DNA of 64,000 bases, taken from the NCBI RefSeq assembly GCF_002954775.1, contig NZ_PJME01000014.1, positions 124,001 through 188,000 on the forward strand, in the 5' to 3' direction. The first letter of the stretch is position 1; each line of letters starts with the position of its first letter. Under the pieces are notes generated by a model that was not told where the DNA came from, made no database searches, and saw only the letters and a list, made by a program, of their open reading frames with translations. This DNA comes from Streptomyces geranii. Lineage in GTDB: Bacteria; Actinomycetota; Actinomycetes; Streptomycetales; Streptomycetaceae. Below are positions 23,937 to 31,081 of the stretch, piece by piece. The translations under genes and the position numbers were made by a program.

Positions 23937-26000
23937 GTGGCGAACGCAGAGCACGGTGGTGGAGCGGGAGGTGCCTTCGGAGTGGGCGCCGCCGGGGCGG
24001 CGCAGGCACGGCTGAAGGCGGCCCGTGCGGCGCTGTGGCTCGTCGTCGCCGTCCTCGCGGCACGGCAGGTGGCCGCAGTCCTCAGCACCCCGAAGGCGGA
24101 CCGGCTCACGGATCTGGAGACCTGGGTCGGGACCAACGGCGTCCTGCATGTCAACGGCTCGCTCTACGACTCCACGCAGTTCACCGGCACCCCCTTCGGC
24201 GGACTCGTCCTCAAGCCCCTCACCCGCGCCGCCGAGCAGGCCCTCGGCTGGGGCTGGACCTTCGGCACCCTGCTCCTGGTCGTCGCCCTCGGCGTGGTCG
24301 CCGCCCGCGCCCTGCCGCAGCCCGTGAGCCGCCGTACGGCGCTGCTAGCCGCGCCCGTCGCCATCAGCCTGCTGATGCTGTCGCTGCCCGTGCGCAACAC
24401 CCTGCACCTTGGCCAGACCAGCATCATCCCCGTCCTCCTCGTCCTGCTCGGCTGCTTCGTCGCCCGTGAGGAACGCGCCGCCGGTGCCCTCATCGGCCTC
24501 GCGGCGGCCCTCCAGCCCACCGTGCTGCTCTTCGCGCCGCTGCTGTACTTCACCGGCCGACGCCGGGCCGCCGCCTCCGCCGGGATCACCTTCGCCGCCT
24601 GCACCGCGCTCGCGTGGGTCACCATGGCGGACGACTCGTACACCTACTGGGTCCACCACATGGGCGGCGTCGGACTCGGCGGCGCCGCCGACGACCTCGC
24701 CAACCAGTCCCTGCACGGCGCGCTGCTGCGGCTCGGCGTCGAGGGGCCGCTCGAAATCACCCTGTTCCTCGTGCTCGGCGCGGGCGTCGCCGTCCTCGGG
24801 CTGCGGCGGGCCGTGCGGTACGCGCGGGACGGGCAGCTGCTGCTCGCCGTCGCGATCACCGGGTGCGCCGCCATCGCCGTGTCCCCGACCACCTGGCAGC
24901 ACCAGCTGCTGTGGCTGCTGCTCGCGGTCGTCGGGCGGGTCGGCAAGCGGGCCTCCGACCGCTACATGTGGCCGGTCGCCGTCATCATCGTGATGACGCT
25001 GCCCGCCAAGATGGTCATCCCGAACATGGGCGCGCTGCACCCGGTCCGGGACAACGTCGTACTGCTCGCCGCGGTCGCCGCCGCGACCGTTGTGCCGTTC
25101 CTGTCCCGCACCTCGGAGCACTACCGCTCACCGGTGCCGACGGACTACGCCGCGCCGGTCCCGGCCCGCTTCGGCTGGGTGCCGCTGCTGCCGTTCATGC
25201 GGCGGGTGCTCACGCGGCCCAACCTGCTGCTCGAACTGCTGCTGATCCGGGTCACGTACGCCGCCTACCAGAAGGTCCGGCTCGCCGCGACCGGCGGGAC
25301 GACCACGGGCGGGCGGTCCACCGCCGAGGCGCACGGCCACGAGATCCACGACATCGAGAAGTTCCTGCACATCGACATCGAGCACTGGGTCAACCACACG
25401 GTCGTGAAGATCGGCTGGCTGCGGGACTTCTTCGACTTCTACTACACGTCGTTCCACTTCGTGGTGCCGCTGACCGTGCTGGGGGTTCTGTACTGGCGGC
25501 GGCCGGTCGACTACCGGTGGGCGCGGGCGTCTCTCGGGTTCGCGACGCTGCTCGCGCTGGTCGGGTTCTGGCTGTATCCGCTGGCTCCGCCCCGGTTGAT
25601 GCCGGGGCTGGGGATCATCGACACGGTGCACGGCGTGCAGGACTTTTCCAAGCCGGACTATGGGACTTTGACCGCGCTCACCAATCAGTACGCCGCGATG
25701 CCCTCGCTGCACTTCGGGTGGTCTTTGTGGTGTGGGCTGGTGATCGCGATCGTGGCGCCGAAGTGGTGGATGAAGGTTTTGGGGTTGCTGCATCCGTTGT
25801 TCACGGTGTCGGCGATCGTTGCTACCGGGAATCACTGGGTGTTGGACGCGGTGGGTGGGGCTGCGGTGGTTCTGGCCGGGTTCGGGCTGTCGTATGCGTT
25901 CATGGGGCCGCGGGCTCGGGTGGGGGCGGGTGGTGAGGTTGTTCGTCGGGTGCCGGCCGGTGGGGGCTTGTCGCGCCCACGCGGCGGAGCCGCACATTGA
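23937..26000 (+). CDS. Integral membrane GT87-type glycosyltransferase fused to PAP2 phosphatase
   Basis: 687 residues from a GTG at 23937 with GGGAGG upstream. Residues ~25-400 form ten or so hydrophobic helices of the GT87/DUF2029 type (polyprenyl-phosphate-mannose-dependent mannosyltransferases), with the acidic DSTQFTGTPFG loop. After a soluble linker comes a PAP2 region (about 450-665): VLYWRRPVDYRW, NQYAAMPSLHFGWSLW and GNHWVLDAVGGAAV, which hold the phosphatase's serine/histidine residues (PSLH; H-x(3)-D). The protein may transfer a sugar from a lipid carrier and dephosphorylate polyprenyl phosphates. The last ~16 residues (VPAGGGLSRPRGGAAH) are encoded by the dispersed repeat. Confidence 0.88.
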   Translation: MANAEHGGGAGGAFGVGAAGAAQARLKAARAALWLVVAVLAARQVAAVLSTPKADRLTDLETWVGTNGVLHVNGSLYDSTQFTGTPFGGLVLKPLTRAAEQALGWGWTFGTLLLVVALGVVAARALPQPVSRRTALLAAPVAISLLMLSLPVRNTLHLGQTSIIPVLLVLLGCFVAREERAAGALIGLAAALQPTVLLFAPLLYFTGRRRAAASAGITFAACTALAWVTMADDSYTYWVHHMGGVGLGGAADDLANQSLHGALLRLGVEGPLEITLFLVLGAGVAVLGLRRAVRYARDGQLLLAVAITGCAAIAVSPTTWQHQLLWLLLAVVGRVGKRASDRYMWPVAVIIVMTLPAKMVIPNMGALHPVRDNVVLLAAVAAATVVPFLSRTSEHYRSPVPTDYAAPVPARFGWVPLLPFMRRVLTRPNLLLELLLIRVTYAAYQKVRLAATGGTTTGGRSTAEAHGHEIHDIEKFLHIDIEHWVNHTVVKIGWLRDFFDFYYTSFHFVVPLTVLGVLYWRRPVDYRWARASLGFATLLALVGFWLYPLAPPRLMPGLGIIDTVHGVQDFSKPDYGTLTALTNQYAAMPSLHFGWSLWCGLVIAIVAPKWWMKVLGLLHPLFTVSAIVATGNHWVLDAVGGAAVVLAGFGLSYAFMGPRARVGAGGEVVRRVPAGGGLSRPRGGAAH

Positions 26001-26020
26001 TACAGCCCCGCGCCCCTAAA
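25960..26020 (+). repeat. Dispersed intergenic repeat, long form, copy 4
   Basis: Same ends as the short copies (GTGGGGGCT...TCGCGC and CCCGCGCCCCTAAA), with an interior carrying the GCGGCGGAGCCGC hairpin. It contains the stop codon of the GT87-PAP2 gene (25998-26000) and, from the other strand, the stop codon of the phytoene synthase-like gene (26018-26016). Confidence 0.85.
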
Positions 26021-26957
26021 AACCTTCGGCGCCCCTCGGCTCAAGTGCAGGTAGGTCCAGTGGGCGTCGGCCCGCTGCCAGTATCCGGACGCACTCGATC
26101 GGGTTGTCCCGTACGGGGCCCCGGGTCACTGCCGCGCCCATCGCACTTGCCCGGCGCAGGCGGTGGTCGTGCAGGAGGATCACGAAGCGGGTCAACGGGC
26201 GTTGTTCCTCGGGGAGTTCGGCGATGATCCTCGTCGCCTCGCGGAGGGTCGCGTGGGCCGTCGACGCCGTGGCCGCGAGCAGGGAACGTACTCCGGGGAG
26301 GTCCCGGCCCCGCTCCAGGTCCGCCCGTACGACCCCGTGTTTCTCCAGGTCGTCCGTCGGGAGGTAGAGGCGGCCGTCGCGGAGGTCCTCGGCCAGGTCG
26401 GTCAGGAAGTCGGTGCGCTGGCAGGCGTCCGCCAGCAGGCGGCAGCTGTCCGCGTACGCCCTGCTGCCGCCGCCCGGCATCGACAGGCCCGAGGTGATCA
26501 TCAGGAACGGCCAGGTGAGGGTCTCGATGTACGCCTGGTAGTCCTCCTCGGTCGTGAAACCGCCGAAGTCCAGGTCGATTCGGGCCCCGACCAGGTACGA
26601 GTCCACCCAGGCGCGCGGCAGTTCGCGTTTCTCGGCGGTGTGCAGGAAGGCGCGGAGGAGGGGGTGGCGGGCGGTGCCCGTGTCCAGGGCCGCCCGGACC
26701 TGCTCGGCCCAGCCCTCGTAGCGGCGCGTCCGCTCCGGGACCGTGCCCCTGTCGCACAGGTCGTCCGTGAACGACGCGAACGCGTATCCGGCGAGGATGT
26801 GGGGCTGCAGGCGGGGCGGGATCAGCAGCCGTACCGCCAGATGGCCGGCGGGTTCCCGGCTCAGCATGAACTGCTTGGCCTTCAGGTAGGCGGCGCGGTC
26901 ACTGCCGCTCGTCACTCCCGCCGCGTCCAGACAACGTTGCCAGGATCGCACCGGCAC
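26016..26957 (-). CDS. Squalene/phytoene synthase family protein
   Basis: 313 residues from a GTG at 26957 with GGTGAGG close upstream. Two Asp-rich, Mg2+-diphosphate-binding motifs are visible: ASFTDDLCDRG (first DDxxD) and QRTDFLTDLAEDLRDGRLYLP (second DxxxD). The trans-isoprenyl head-to-head condensing fold is therefore expected, joining two FPP or GGPP. Squalene, presqualene diphosphate or phytoene could be the product. No carotenoid or hopanoid gene lies next to it. The neighbour reading the same way is CYP125, separated by two terminator hairpins, so co-transcription is unlikely. The C-terminal LEPRGAEGF is encoded by repeat-derived DNA. Confidence 0.85.
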   Translation of the reverse strand: MPVRSWQRCLDAAGVTSGSDRAAYLKAKQFMLSREPAGHLAVRLLIPPRLQPHILAGYAFASFTDDLCDRGTVPERTRRYEGWAEQVRAALDTGTARHPLLRAFLHTAEKRELPRAWVDSYLVGARIDLDFGGFTTEEDYQAYIETLTWPFLMITSGLSMPGGGSRAYADSCRLLADACQRTDFLTDLAEDLRDGRLYLPTDDLEKHGVVRADLERGRDLPGVRSLLAATASTAHATLREATRIIAELPEEQRPLTRFVILLHDHRLRRASAMGAAVTRGPVRDNPIECVRILAAGRRPLDLPALEPRGAEGF

Positions 26958-27022
26958 GCCTCACCGTCGTAGTTGCAATTGCAGTCGTCCAAGAAGTCTA
27001 CGGGCGGTGCGAGGCATGGCCG

Positions 27023-27059
27023 GAGGCAGGGGCGGGGCGCAGGGGTTGGCCCCTGCCTC
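27023..27059 (-). terminator. Second hairpin downstream of CYP125 gene
   Basis: An 11-bp stem, GAGGCAGGGGC (27023-27033) with GCCCCTGCCTC (27049-27059). It follows the hairpin at 27069-27100 in the direction of transcription, making a tandem terminator. Confidence 0.7.
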
Positions 27060-27068
27060 ACGTGAGGA

Positions 27069-27100
27069 CGGGCCGGCGGCGCCGGGATGCCGCCGGCCCG
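27069..27100 (-). terminator. Terminator hairpin of CYP125 gene
   Basis: A perfect 12-bp stem CGGGCCGGCGGC (27069-27080) with GCCGCCGGCCCG (27089-27100) and an 8-base loop, 40 bp after the P450 stop codon. Confidence 0.8.
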
Positions 27101-27139
27101 AGTCTCTTCGGGGTGTTCCGGGTTTTGCCGTGTTCGGTC

Positions 27140-28378
27140 TCAGTGGGCGTTCACCTGGAGTTCCTTGACGCCGTTGACCCAGGCCGAGCGCAGGCGGCGG
27201 GGGTCTCCCGCCAGGGTGAGGCCCGGCATGGCGTCGGCCAGGGCGTTGAAGATCAGGTTGATCTCCATGACGGCCAGCGACTTGCCGAGGCAGAAGTGCG
27301 GGCCGCCGCCGCCGAAGCCGAGGTGCGGGTTGGGGTCGCGGGTGATGTCGAAGACGTCCGGGGATTCGAAGACCTCGGGGTCGCGGTTGGCGGAGGAGTA
27401 GAACAGGCCTACCCGGTCGCCCTCCTTGATCTTCTGGCCGCCCAACTCCGTGTCCTGGGTGGCCGTTCGCTGGAAGGAGACGATGGGTGTGGCGAAGCGG
27501 ACGATCTCCTCGGCGGTGGTGGCCGGGCGTTCGCTCTTGTACAGCTCCCACTGGTCGGGGTGGGTGAGGAAGGCGTGCATGCCGTGGGTGATCGCGTTGC
27601 GGGTCGTCTCGTTGCCCGCCACCGCCAGCATGAGGACGAAGAAGCCGAACTCGTCCGAGGCGAGGTTGCCCTCGTTCTCCGCCGCCACCAGTGTCGTGAC
27701 GATGTCCTTCGCGGGACACTGCTTGCGGTCGGCGGACATGTTCATCGCGTACGCGATGAGATCCATGGCCGACTGCTGGCCGACCTCCTCGGTGATCGCG
27801 TACTCCGGATCGTCGTACGAGATCATCTTGTTGGACCAGTCGAAGATCCTGAGCCGGTCCTCCTGCGGGATGCCGATCAGCTCGGCGATGGCCTGCAGGG
27901 GCAGTTCGCAGGCGACCTCCGTGACGAAGTCGAAGGGGCCGCCCAGGGCGGCGGCGTTCGCCGCTATCGCGAGTGCCCGGCTCCGGAGGTTGTCCTCCAG
28001 GGCGCGGATCGCCCGCGGGGTGAAGCCGCGCTGCACGATCTGGCGGACCCGGGTGTGCTCGGGCGGGTCCATGTTGAGCAGGATCAGCCGCTGCGCGTCG
28101 ATCGCGTCGCGCTCGATGCGCTCGTTGAAGCGGATGATCGCCGTGTTGGTGGTGGACGAGAACAACTCCGGGTGCGTGGACACGTACTTGACGTCCGCGT
28201 GCCGGGTCACCGCCCAGTAGCCCTCGTCGGCGAAGCCCGCGATACCGGGGTGCTGGGATATCCAGTGGACCGGTTCGGTGGCGCGTAGCTCGGCGAACTC
28301 CGGCAGGGGTATGCGGTGTTGGAGCACGTCAGGGTCGGTGAAGTCGAACCCTTCGGGCAGCGCGGGGCATCGCGCCAT
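27140..28378 (-). CDS. cyp125: Cytochrome P450, CYP125-type steroid C26-monooxygenase
   Basis: 412 residues from ATG 28378 with GGGAG six bases upstream. The heme-binding loop is FGGGGPHFCLGKSLA (Cys363), the oxygen-activating I-helix motif AGNETTRN, and the ExxR region lies between. The whole protein follows the mycobacterial CYP125 layout, from the opening LPEGFDFTDPDVLQHRIPLPEFAELR-type start to the WVNGVKELQVN ending. CYP125 oxidises C26 of cholesterol or cholestenone to start side-chain degradation. As in Mycobacterium tuberculosis (Rv3545c/Rv3546), the neighbour is a FadA5-type thiolase, here divergent. Two operator-like sites lie in its promoter. A ferredoxin partner may be the one at 57720. 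Confidence 0.88.
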   Translation of the reverse strand: MARCPALPEGFDFTDPDVLQHRIPLPEFAELRATEPVHWISQHPGIAGFADEGYWAVTRHADVKYVSTHPELFSSTTNTAIIRFNERIERDAIDAQRLILLNMDPPEHTRVRQIVQRGFTPRAIRALEDNLRSRALAIAANAAALGGPFDFVTEVACELPLQAIAELIGIPQEDRLRIFDWSNKMISYDDPEYAITEEVGQQSAMDLIAYAMNMSADRKQCPAKDIVTTLVAAENEGNLASDEFGFFVLMLAVAGNETTRNAITHGMHAFLTHPDQWELYKSERPATTAEEIVRFATPIVSFQRTATQDTELGGQKIKEGDRVGLFYSSANRDPEVFESPDVFDITRDPNPHLGFGGGGPHFCLGKSLAVMEINLIFNALADAMPGLTLAGDPRRLRSAWVNGVKELQVNAH

Positions 28379-28404
28379 CGGAAACTCCCGTCATCTGAGC
28401 AGTA

Positions 28405-28421
28405 TCTGACGGTCCATCAGG
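28405..28421. promoter_or_regulatory. 7-3-7 palindrome, copy A (CYP125 promoter)
   Basis: TCTGACG-GTC-CATCAGG. Six of seven outer positions fit the same layout as copies at 28531-28547 and 56214-56230. It lies 27 bp upstream of the P450 ATG, an operator position. Confidence 0.6.
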
Positions 28422-28441
28422 AATAGTGGTGCCGTGAAGGT

Positions 28442-28455
28442 AGTAACGGGTTCTA
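28442..28455. promoter_or_regulatory. KstR-like box upstream of CYP125
   Basis: AGTAACGGGTTCTA matches TnnAACnnGTTnnA except for the first base. The right half GTTCTA is the strong half-site. It lies 64 bp before the P450 start. Confidence 0.6.
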
Positions 28456-28530
28456 GAAGAGGCAAGGGGTGCGACGAACCCAATTCCGGGCACCACTTGT
28501 GGTATCGGGCGCTGCAAGGGGGTTGCGATG

Positions 28531-28547
28531 TCGGACGGCCCGTCAGC
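28531..28547. promoter_or_regulatory. 7-3-7 palindrome, copy B (thiolase promoter)
   Basis: TCGGACG-GCC-CGTCAGC, the weakest of three copies of the palindrome found also at 28405 and 56214. It lies 17 bp before the KstR-like box of the thiolase gene. Confidence 0.5.
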
Positions 28548-28563
28548 AGACTGCAACCAGAAC

Positions 28564-28577
28564 TAGAACGCGTACTA
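28564..28577. promoter_or_regulatory. KstR-like box upstream of thiolase, within a 20-bp palindrome
   Basis: TAGAACGCGTACTA differs from TnnAACnnGTTnnA by one base. It is the centre of AACTAGAACGCGTACTAGTT (28561-28580), a palindrome with a single mismatched pair. It lies 68 bp before the thiolase ATG. Confidence 0.68.
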
Positions 28578-28644
28578 GTTCTGCGTGGCGGGTGGCCGGG
28601 ACGCCCGCGCCGCGCGGGTGACCTGAGGAGAGGAACTCCCCACC

Positions 28645-29814
28645 ATGGCCGCGGAACCCGTGATCGTCGAAGCCGTACGCACCCCCATCGGCAGGCGCGG
28701 CGGCGCGCTCGCCAACCTGCACCCCGCCTATCTGCTGGGCGAGACCTACCGCGAGATCCTCGGCCGCACCGGCATCCCCGCCGACTGCGTCGAGCAGATC
28801 GTCGGCGGCGCGGTCACCCAGGCCGGCGAACAGTCCGCCAACCCCACCCGCACGGCCTGGCTGACCATGGGCCTGCCGTACGAGACCGCGGCGACGACCG
28901 TCAACGCGCAGTGCGGGTCCTCGCAGCAGGCCTCGCACATGGTCGCCAACATGATCTCGGCGGGAGTCATCGACGTCGGGATCAGCTGCGGGGTGGAGTC
29001 GATGTCGCGGGTGCCGCTGGGGGCGGCGTCCAAGCACGGGCCCGGGAAGCCGTTCCCGGAGGAGTGGAACATCGACCTGCCCAACCAGTTCGAGGCGGCC
29101 GAGCGGATCGCCCGCAGGCGTGGGCTGAGCCGCGAGGACGTGGACGGGCTGGGCCTGCTCTCGCAGGAGCGGGCCGCCGTCGCCTGGGCGGAGGAGCGGT
29201 TCAAGCGGGAGACGTTCGCCGTCCAGGTGCCCACCACGGAGGAGGAACAGGGCGCGGGGCAGGGCATGTGGCGGCTCGTCGACCGTGACGAGGGGCTGCG
29301 GGACACCACCGCCGAGGGGCTGGCCCGGCTCAAGCCGATCATGCCCACGGCCGTGCACACGGCGGGCAACTCCTCCCAGATCAGCGACGGTTCGGCCGCG
29401 CTGCTGTGGGCGTCCAAGCGGATGGCGCGGGCGCTGAAGCTGCGGCCGAGGGCACGCGTGGTGGCCCAGGCGCTGGTCGGCGCCGACCCGCACTTCCATC
29501 TGGACGGTCCCGTCGACGCGACCCGGGCCGTGCTCGGCAAGGCGGGCATGACGCTGAAGGACATCGACCTGATCGAGATCAACGAGGCCTTCGCCTCGGT
29601 GGTGCTGAGCTGGGCGCGGGTCTTCGGCCAGGACCTGGAGAAGGTGAACGTCAACGGCGGGGCCATCGCCCTCGGGCACCCGGTCGGCGCGACCGGGGCC
29701 CGGTTGATCGCCACCGCCCTGCACGAACTGGAGCGCGCGGACAAGGAGTTCGCGCTGATCACCATGTGCGCGGGCGGGGCGCTCGCCACGGGGACGATCA
29801 TCCAGCGGCTGTGA
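28645..29814 (+). CDS. fadA5: Acetyl-CoA acetyltransferase, FadA5-type steroid 3-ketoacyl-CoA thiolase
   Basis: 389 residues from ATG 28645, behind GAGGAGAGGAA. Catalytic residues are those of degradative thiolases: nucleophile Cys90 in NAQCGSSQQA, NEAFA, GGAIALGHPVG (His) and the second Cys in CAGGALATG. The substrate-loop region with GVESMSRVPLGAASKHGPGKPFP and EEWNIDLPNQFEAAERIA resembles FadA5, which cleaves 3-oxo-chol-4-en-24-oyl-type CoA esters during cholesterol side-chain removal. It is divergent from CYP125, with operator sites between them. Specificity is inferred from similarity and neighbourhood; a general thiolase remains possible. Confidence 0.88.
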   Translation: MAAEPVIVEAVRTPIGRRGGALANLHPAYLLGETYREILGRTGIPADCVEQIVGGAVTQAGEQSANPTRTAWLTMGLPYETAATTVNAQCGSSQQASHMVANMISAGVIDVGISCGVESMSRVPLGAASKHGPGKPFPEEWNIDLPNQFEAAERIARRRGLSREDVDGLGLLSQERAAVAWAEERFKRETFAVQVPTTEEEQGAGQGMWRLVDRDEGLRDTTAEGLARLKPIMPTAVHTAGNSSQISDGSAALLWASKRMARALKLRPRARVVAQALVGADPHFHLDGPVDATRAVLGKAGMTLKDIDLIEINEAFASVVLSWARVFGQDLEKVNVNGGAIALGHPVGATGARLIATALHELERADKEFALITMCAGGALATGTIIQRL

Positions 29815-29948
29815 GGCCCCGGAGAGCGGCAGGTCGCCCGTCAAGAGGGCGATCACCCGCAGAGGGGGTGTCCTGACCTTTTCCTGTGCCCTGCGCATCC
29901 ATTGAACTACCGTGCGTGAGAATCATGGGTGCGCAGGGTAGGGATGCG

Positions 29949-30809
29949 ATGTCACAGCGACCACAGCGACCGCAGAGACGTACGGTGACGAGTCGCAGCC
30001 AGGAGCCCCGGGCGCGGTTCGCCGAGGAACTGAGGGCGCTGCGCGAGCGGAACGGCGACAGTCTGCGGCAGTTGGGCGACCGCGTCGGCTGGGACTTCTC
30101 GCTCTTCGGGAAGATGGAGAAGGGCCACACGCTGGGCAGCGCGGACGTGGTCGTCGCGCTGGACCAGTACTTCGGCGTGGACGGCTTCCTGGTGACGCTG
30201 TGGGAGCTGGCGCTCGGGGACAGGTCCGAGTTCAGGGAGCCCTACCGCGAGTACATGCGGCTGGAGTCCGAGGCGGTGAGCCTGTGGCACTTCGGTGTCA
30301 CCAGGGTGCCGGGCGTGCTCCAGACCCGGGGGTACGCGACCGAGGTACTGGGCGCGGGCGACATCCGGGGCGACGAACTCGCCCAGCAGGTCGAGGCGCG
30401 GCTCGGCCGGGGGGAGTTGCTGACCCGGGAGGGCGGTCCGCGCTTCCGCACCATCCTGTACGAGGCCGTCCTGCGCGTGGCGCTGCGCGAACGGGGCGCG
30501 TGGCGCGAGCAGTTGGAGCATCTGCTGCGGGCCTCCGAGCTGCCGTACGTCACCATCCAGGTGCTGCCTTTCAGCGCCGGGCCGTGCAGCCTGGACAGCA
30601 CCGACGTGATGTTCCTGCAGCTGGCGAACGGCCGTACGGTCGCCTATGTGGAGACCGCCCAGTGGGGTGAACTCGTCCAGGAGCACACCCCGCTCGACCG
30701 GCTGCAGCACGCCTACGACGCGCTGCGCGACCAGGCTCTGTCCCCGGCCGGGTCGCGCGCGTACCTCGGGCGGCTGCTGGAGGAAGCACCGTGCGAGGCA
30801 TCGACCTGA
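29949..30809 (+). CDS. XRE-family regulator with DUF5753 domain
   Basis: 286 residues from ATG 29949 (longer in-frame starts at 29925 and 29886 exist). An N-terminal helix-turn-helix (FAEELRALRERNGDSLRQLGDRVGWDFSLFGKMEKGHTLGSADVVVALDQYFG) precedes a DUF5753 domain: TRVPGVLQTRGYATEVL, ARLGRGELL, LYEAVLRVAL, ASELPYVTIQVLPFSAG and VAYVETAQWG. Such proteins are abundant in streptomycetes, almost always paired with a DUF397 protein, as here, and some pairs affect morphology or antibiotic production (Scr1/Scr2-like antitoxin-type modules). Its stop overlaps the DUF397 start by 19 bp, so the genes are translationally coupled. Confidence 0.9.
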   Translation: MSQRPQRPQRRTVTSRSQEPRARFAEELRALRERNGDSLRQLGDRVGWDFSLFGKMEKGHTLGSADVVVALDQYFGVDGFLVTLWELALGDRSEFREPYREYMRLESEAVSLWHFGVTRVPGVLQTRGYATEVLGAGDIRGDELAQQVEARLGRGELLTREGGPRFRTILYEAVLRVALRERGAWREQLEHLLRASELPYVTIQVLPFSAGPCSLDSTDVMFLQLANGRTVAYVETAQWGELVQEHTPLDRLQHAYDALRDQALSPAGSRAYLGRLLEEAPCEAST

Positions 30810-31024
30810 AGGCGGCGAGATGGCGCAGGAGCAGCTACAGCAACTCCGAGGGCGGCCAGTGTGTCGAGGTCGCCGCCGACCTCCCCGTCGTACCGGTCCG
30901 TGACTCCAAGAAGCCGGACATTCCAGCCCTTGTCTTCCCCGCCCCCGCCTGGACGTCCTTCGTTGCCGCGTTCGTGACCCCCGGTTCTGATCGAAACCCT
31001 GTGCGTAAGCGCGGGCTGGGTTAG
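30791..31024 (+). CDS. DUF397 domain protein
   Basis: 77 residues from the GTG at 30791 inside the end of the XRE gene. WRRSSYSNSEGGQCVEVA, then VPVRDSKKPDIPALVFPAPAWTSFVAAF, is the complete DUF397 signature. DUF397 proteins are small partners of XRE-DUF5753 regulators; binding or toxin-antitoxin-like action has been reported for some pairs. A short extra tail (SDRNPVRKRGLG) follows the domain. Confidence 0.92.
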   Translation: MRGIDLKAARWRRSSYSNSEGGQCVEVAADLPVVPVRDSKKPDIPALVFPAPAWTSFVAAFVTPGSDRNPVRKRGLG

Positions 31025-31081
31025 CCTCGTTGCTGCCAGTAGCACGAACTGGCGTTCCCAGCACATCACTTCGGGGGTTCC

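Noticed and set aside
26974..26983. TGCAATTGCA palindrome before the phytoene synthase-like gene as an operator
   Set aside because: Only one full copy; a partial match near 2021 lies at an unrelated kinase gene, so there is no support beyond symmetry.
26016..29814. Complete steroid-degradation or carotenoid cluster
   Set aside because: Only CYP125, a thiolase and one synthase-like gene are present; no ring-cleavage, desaturase or cyclase genes lie nearby.
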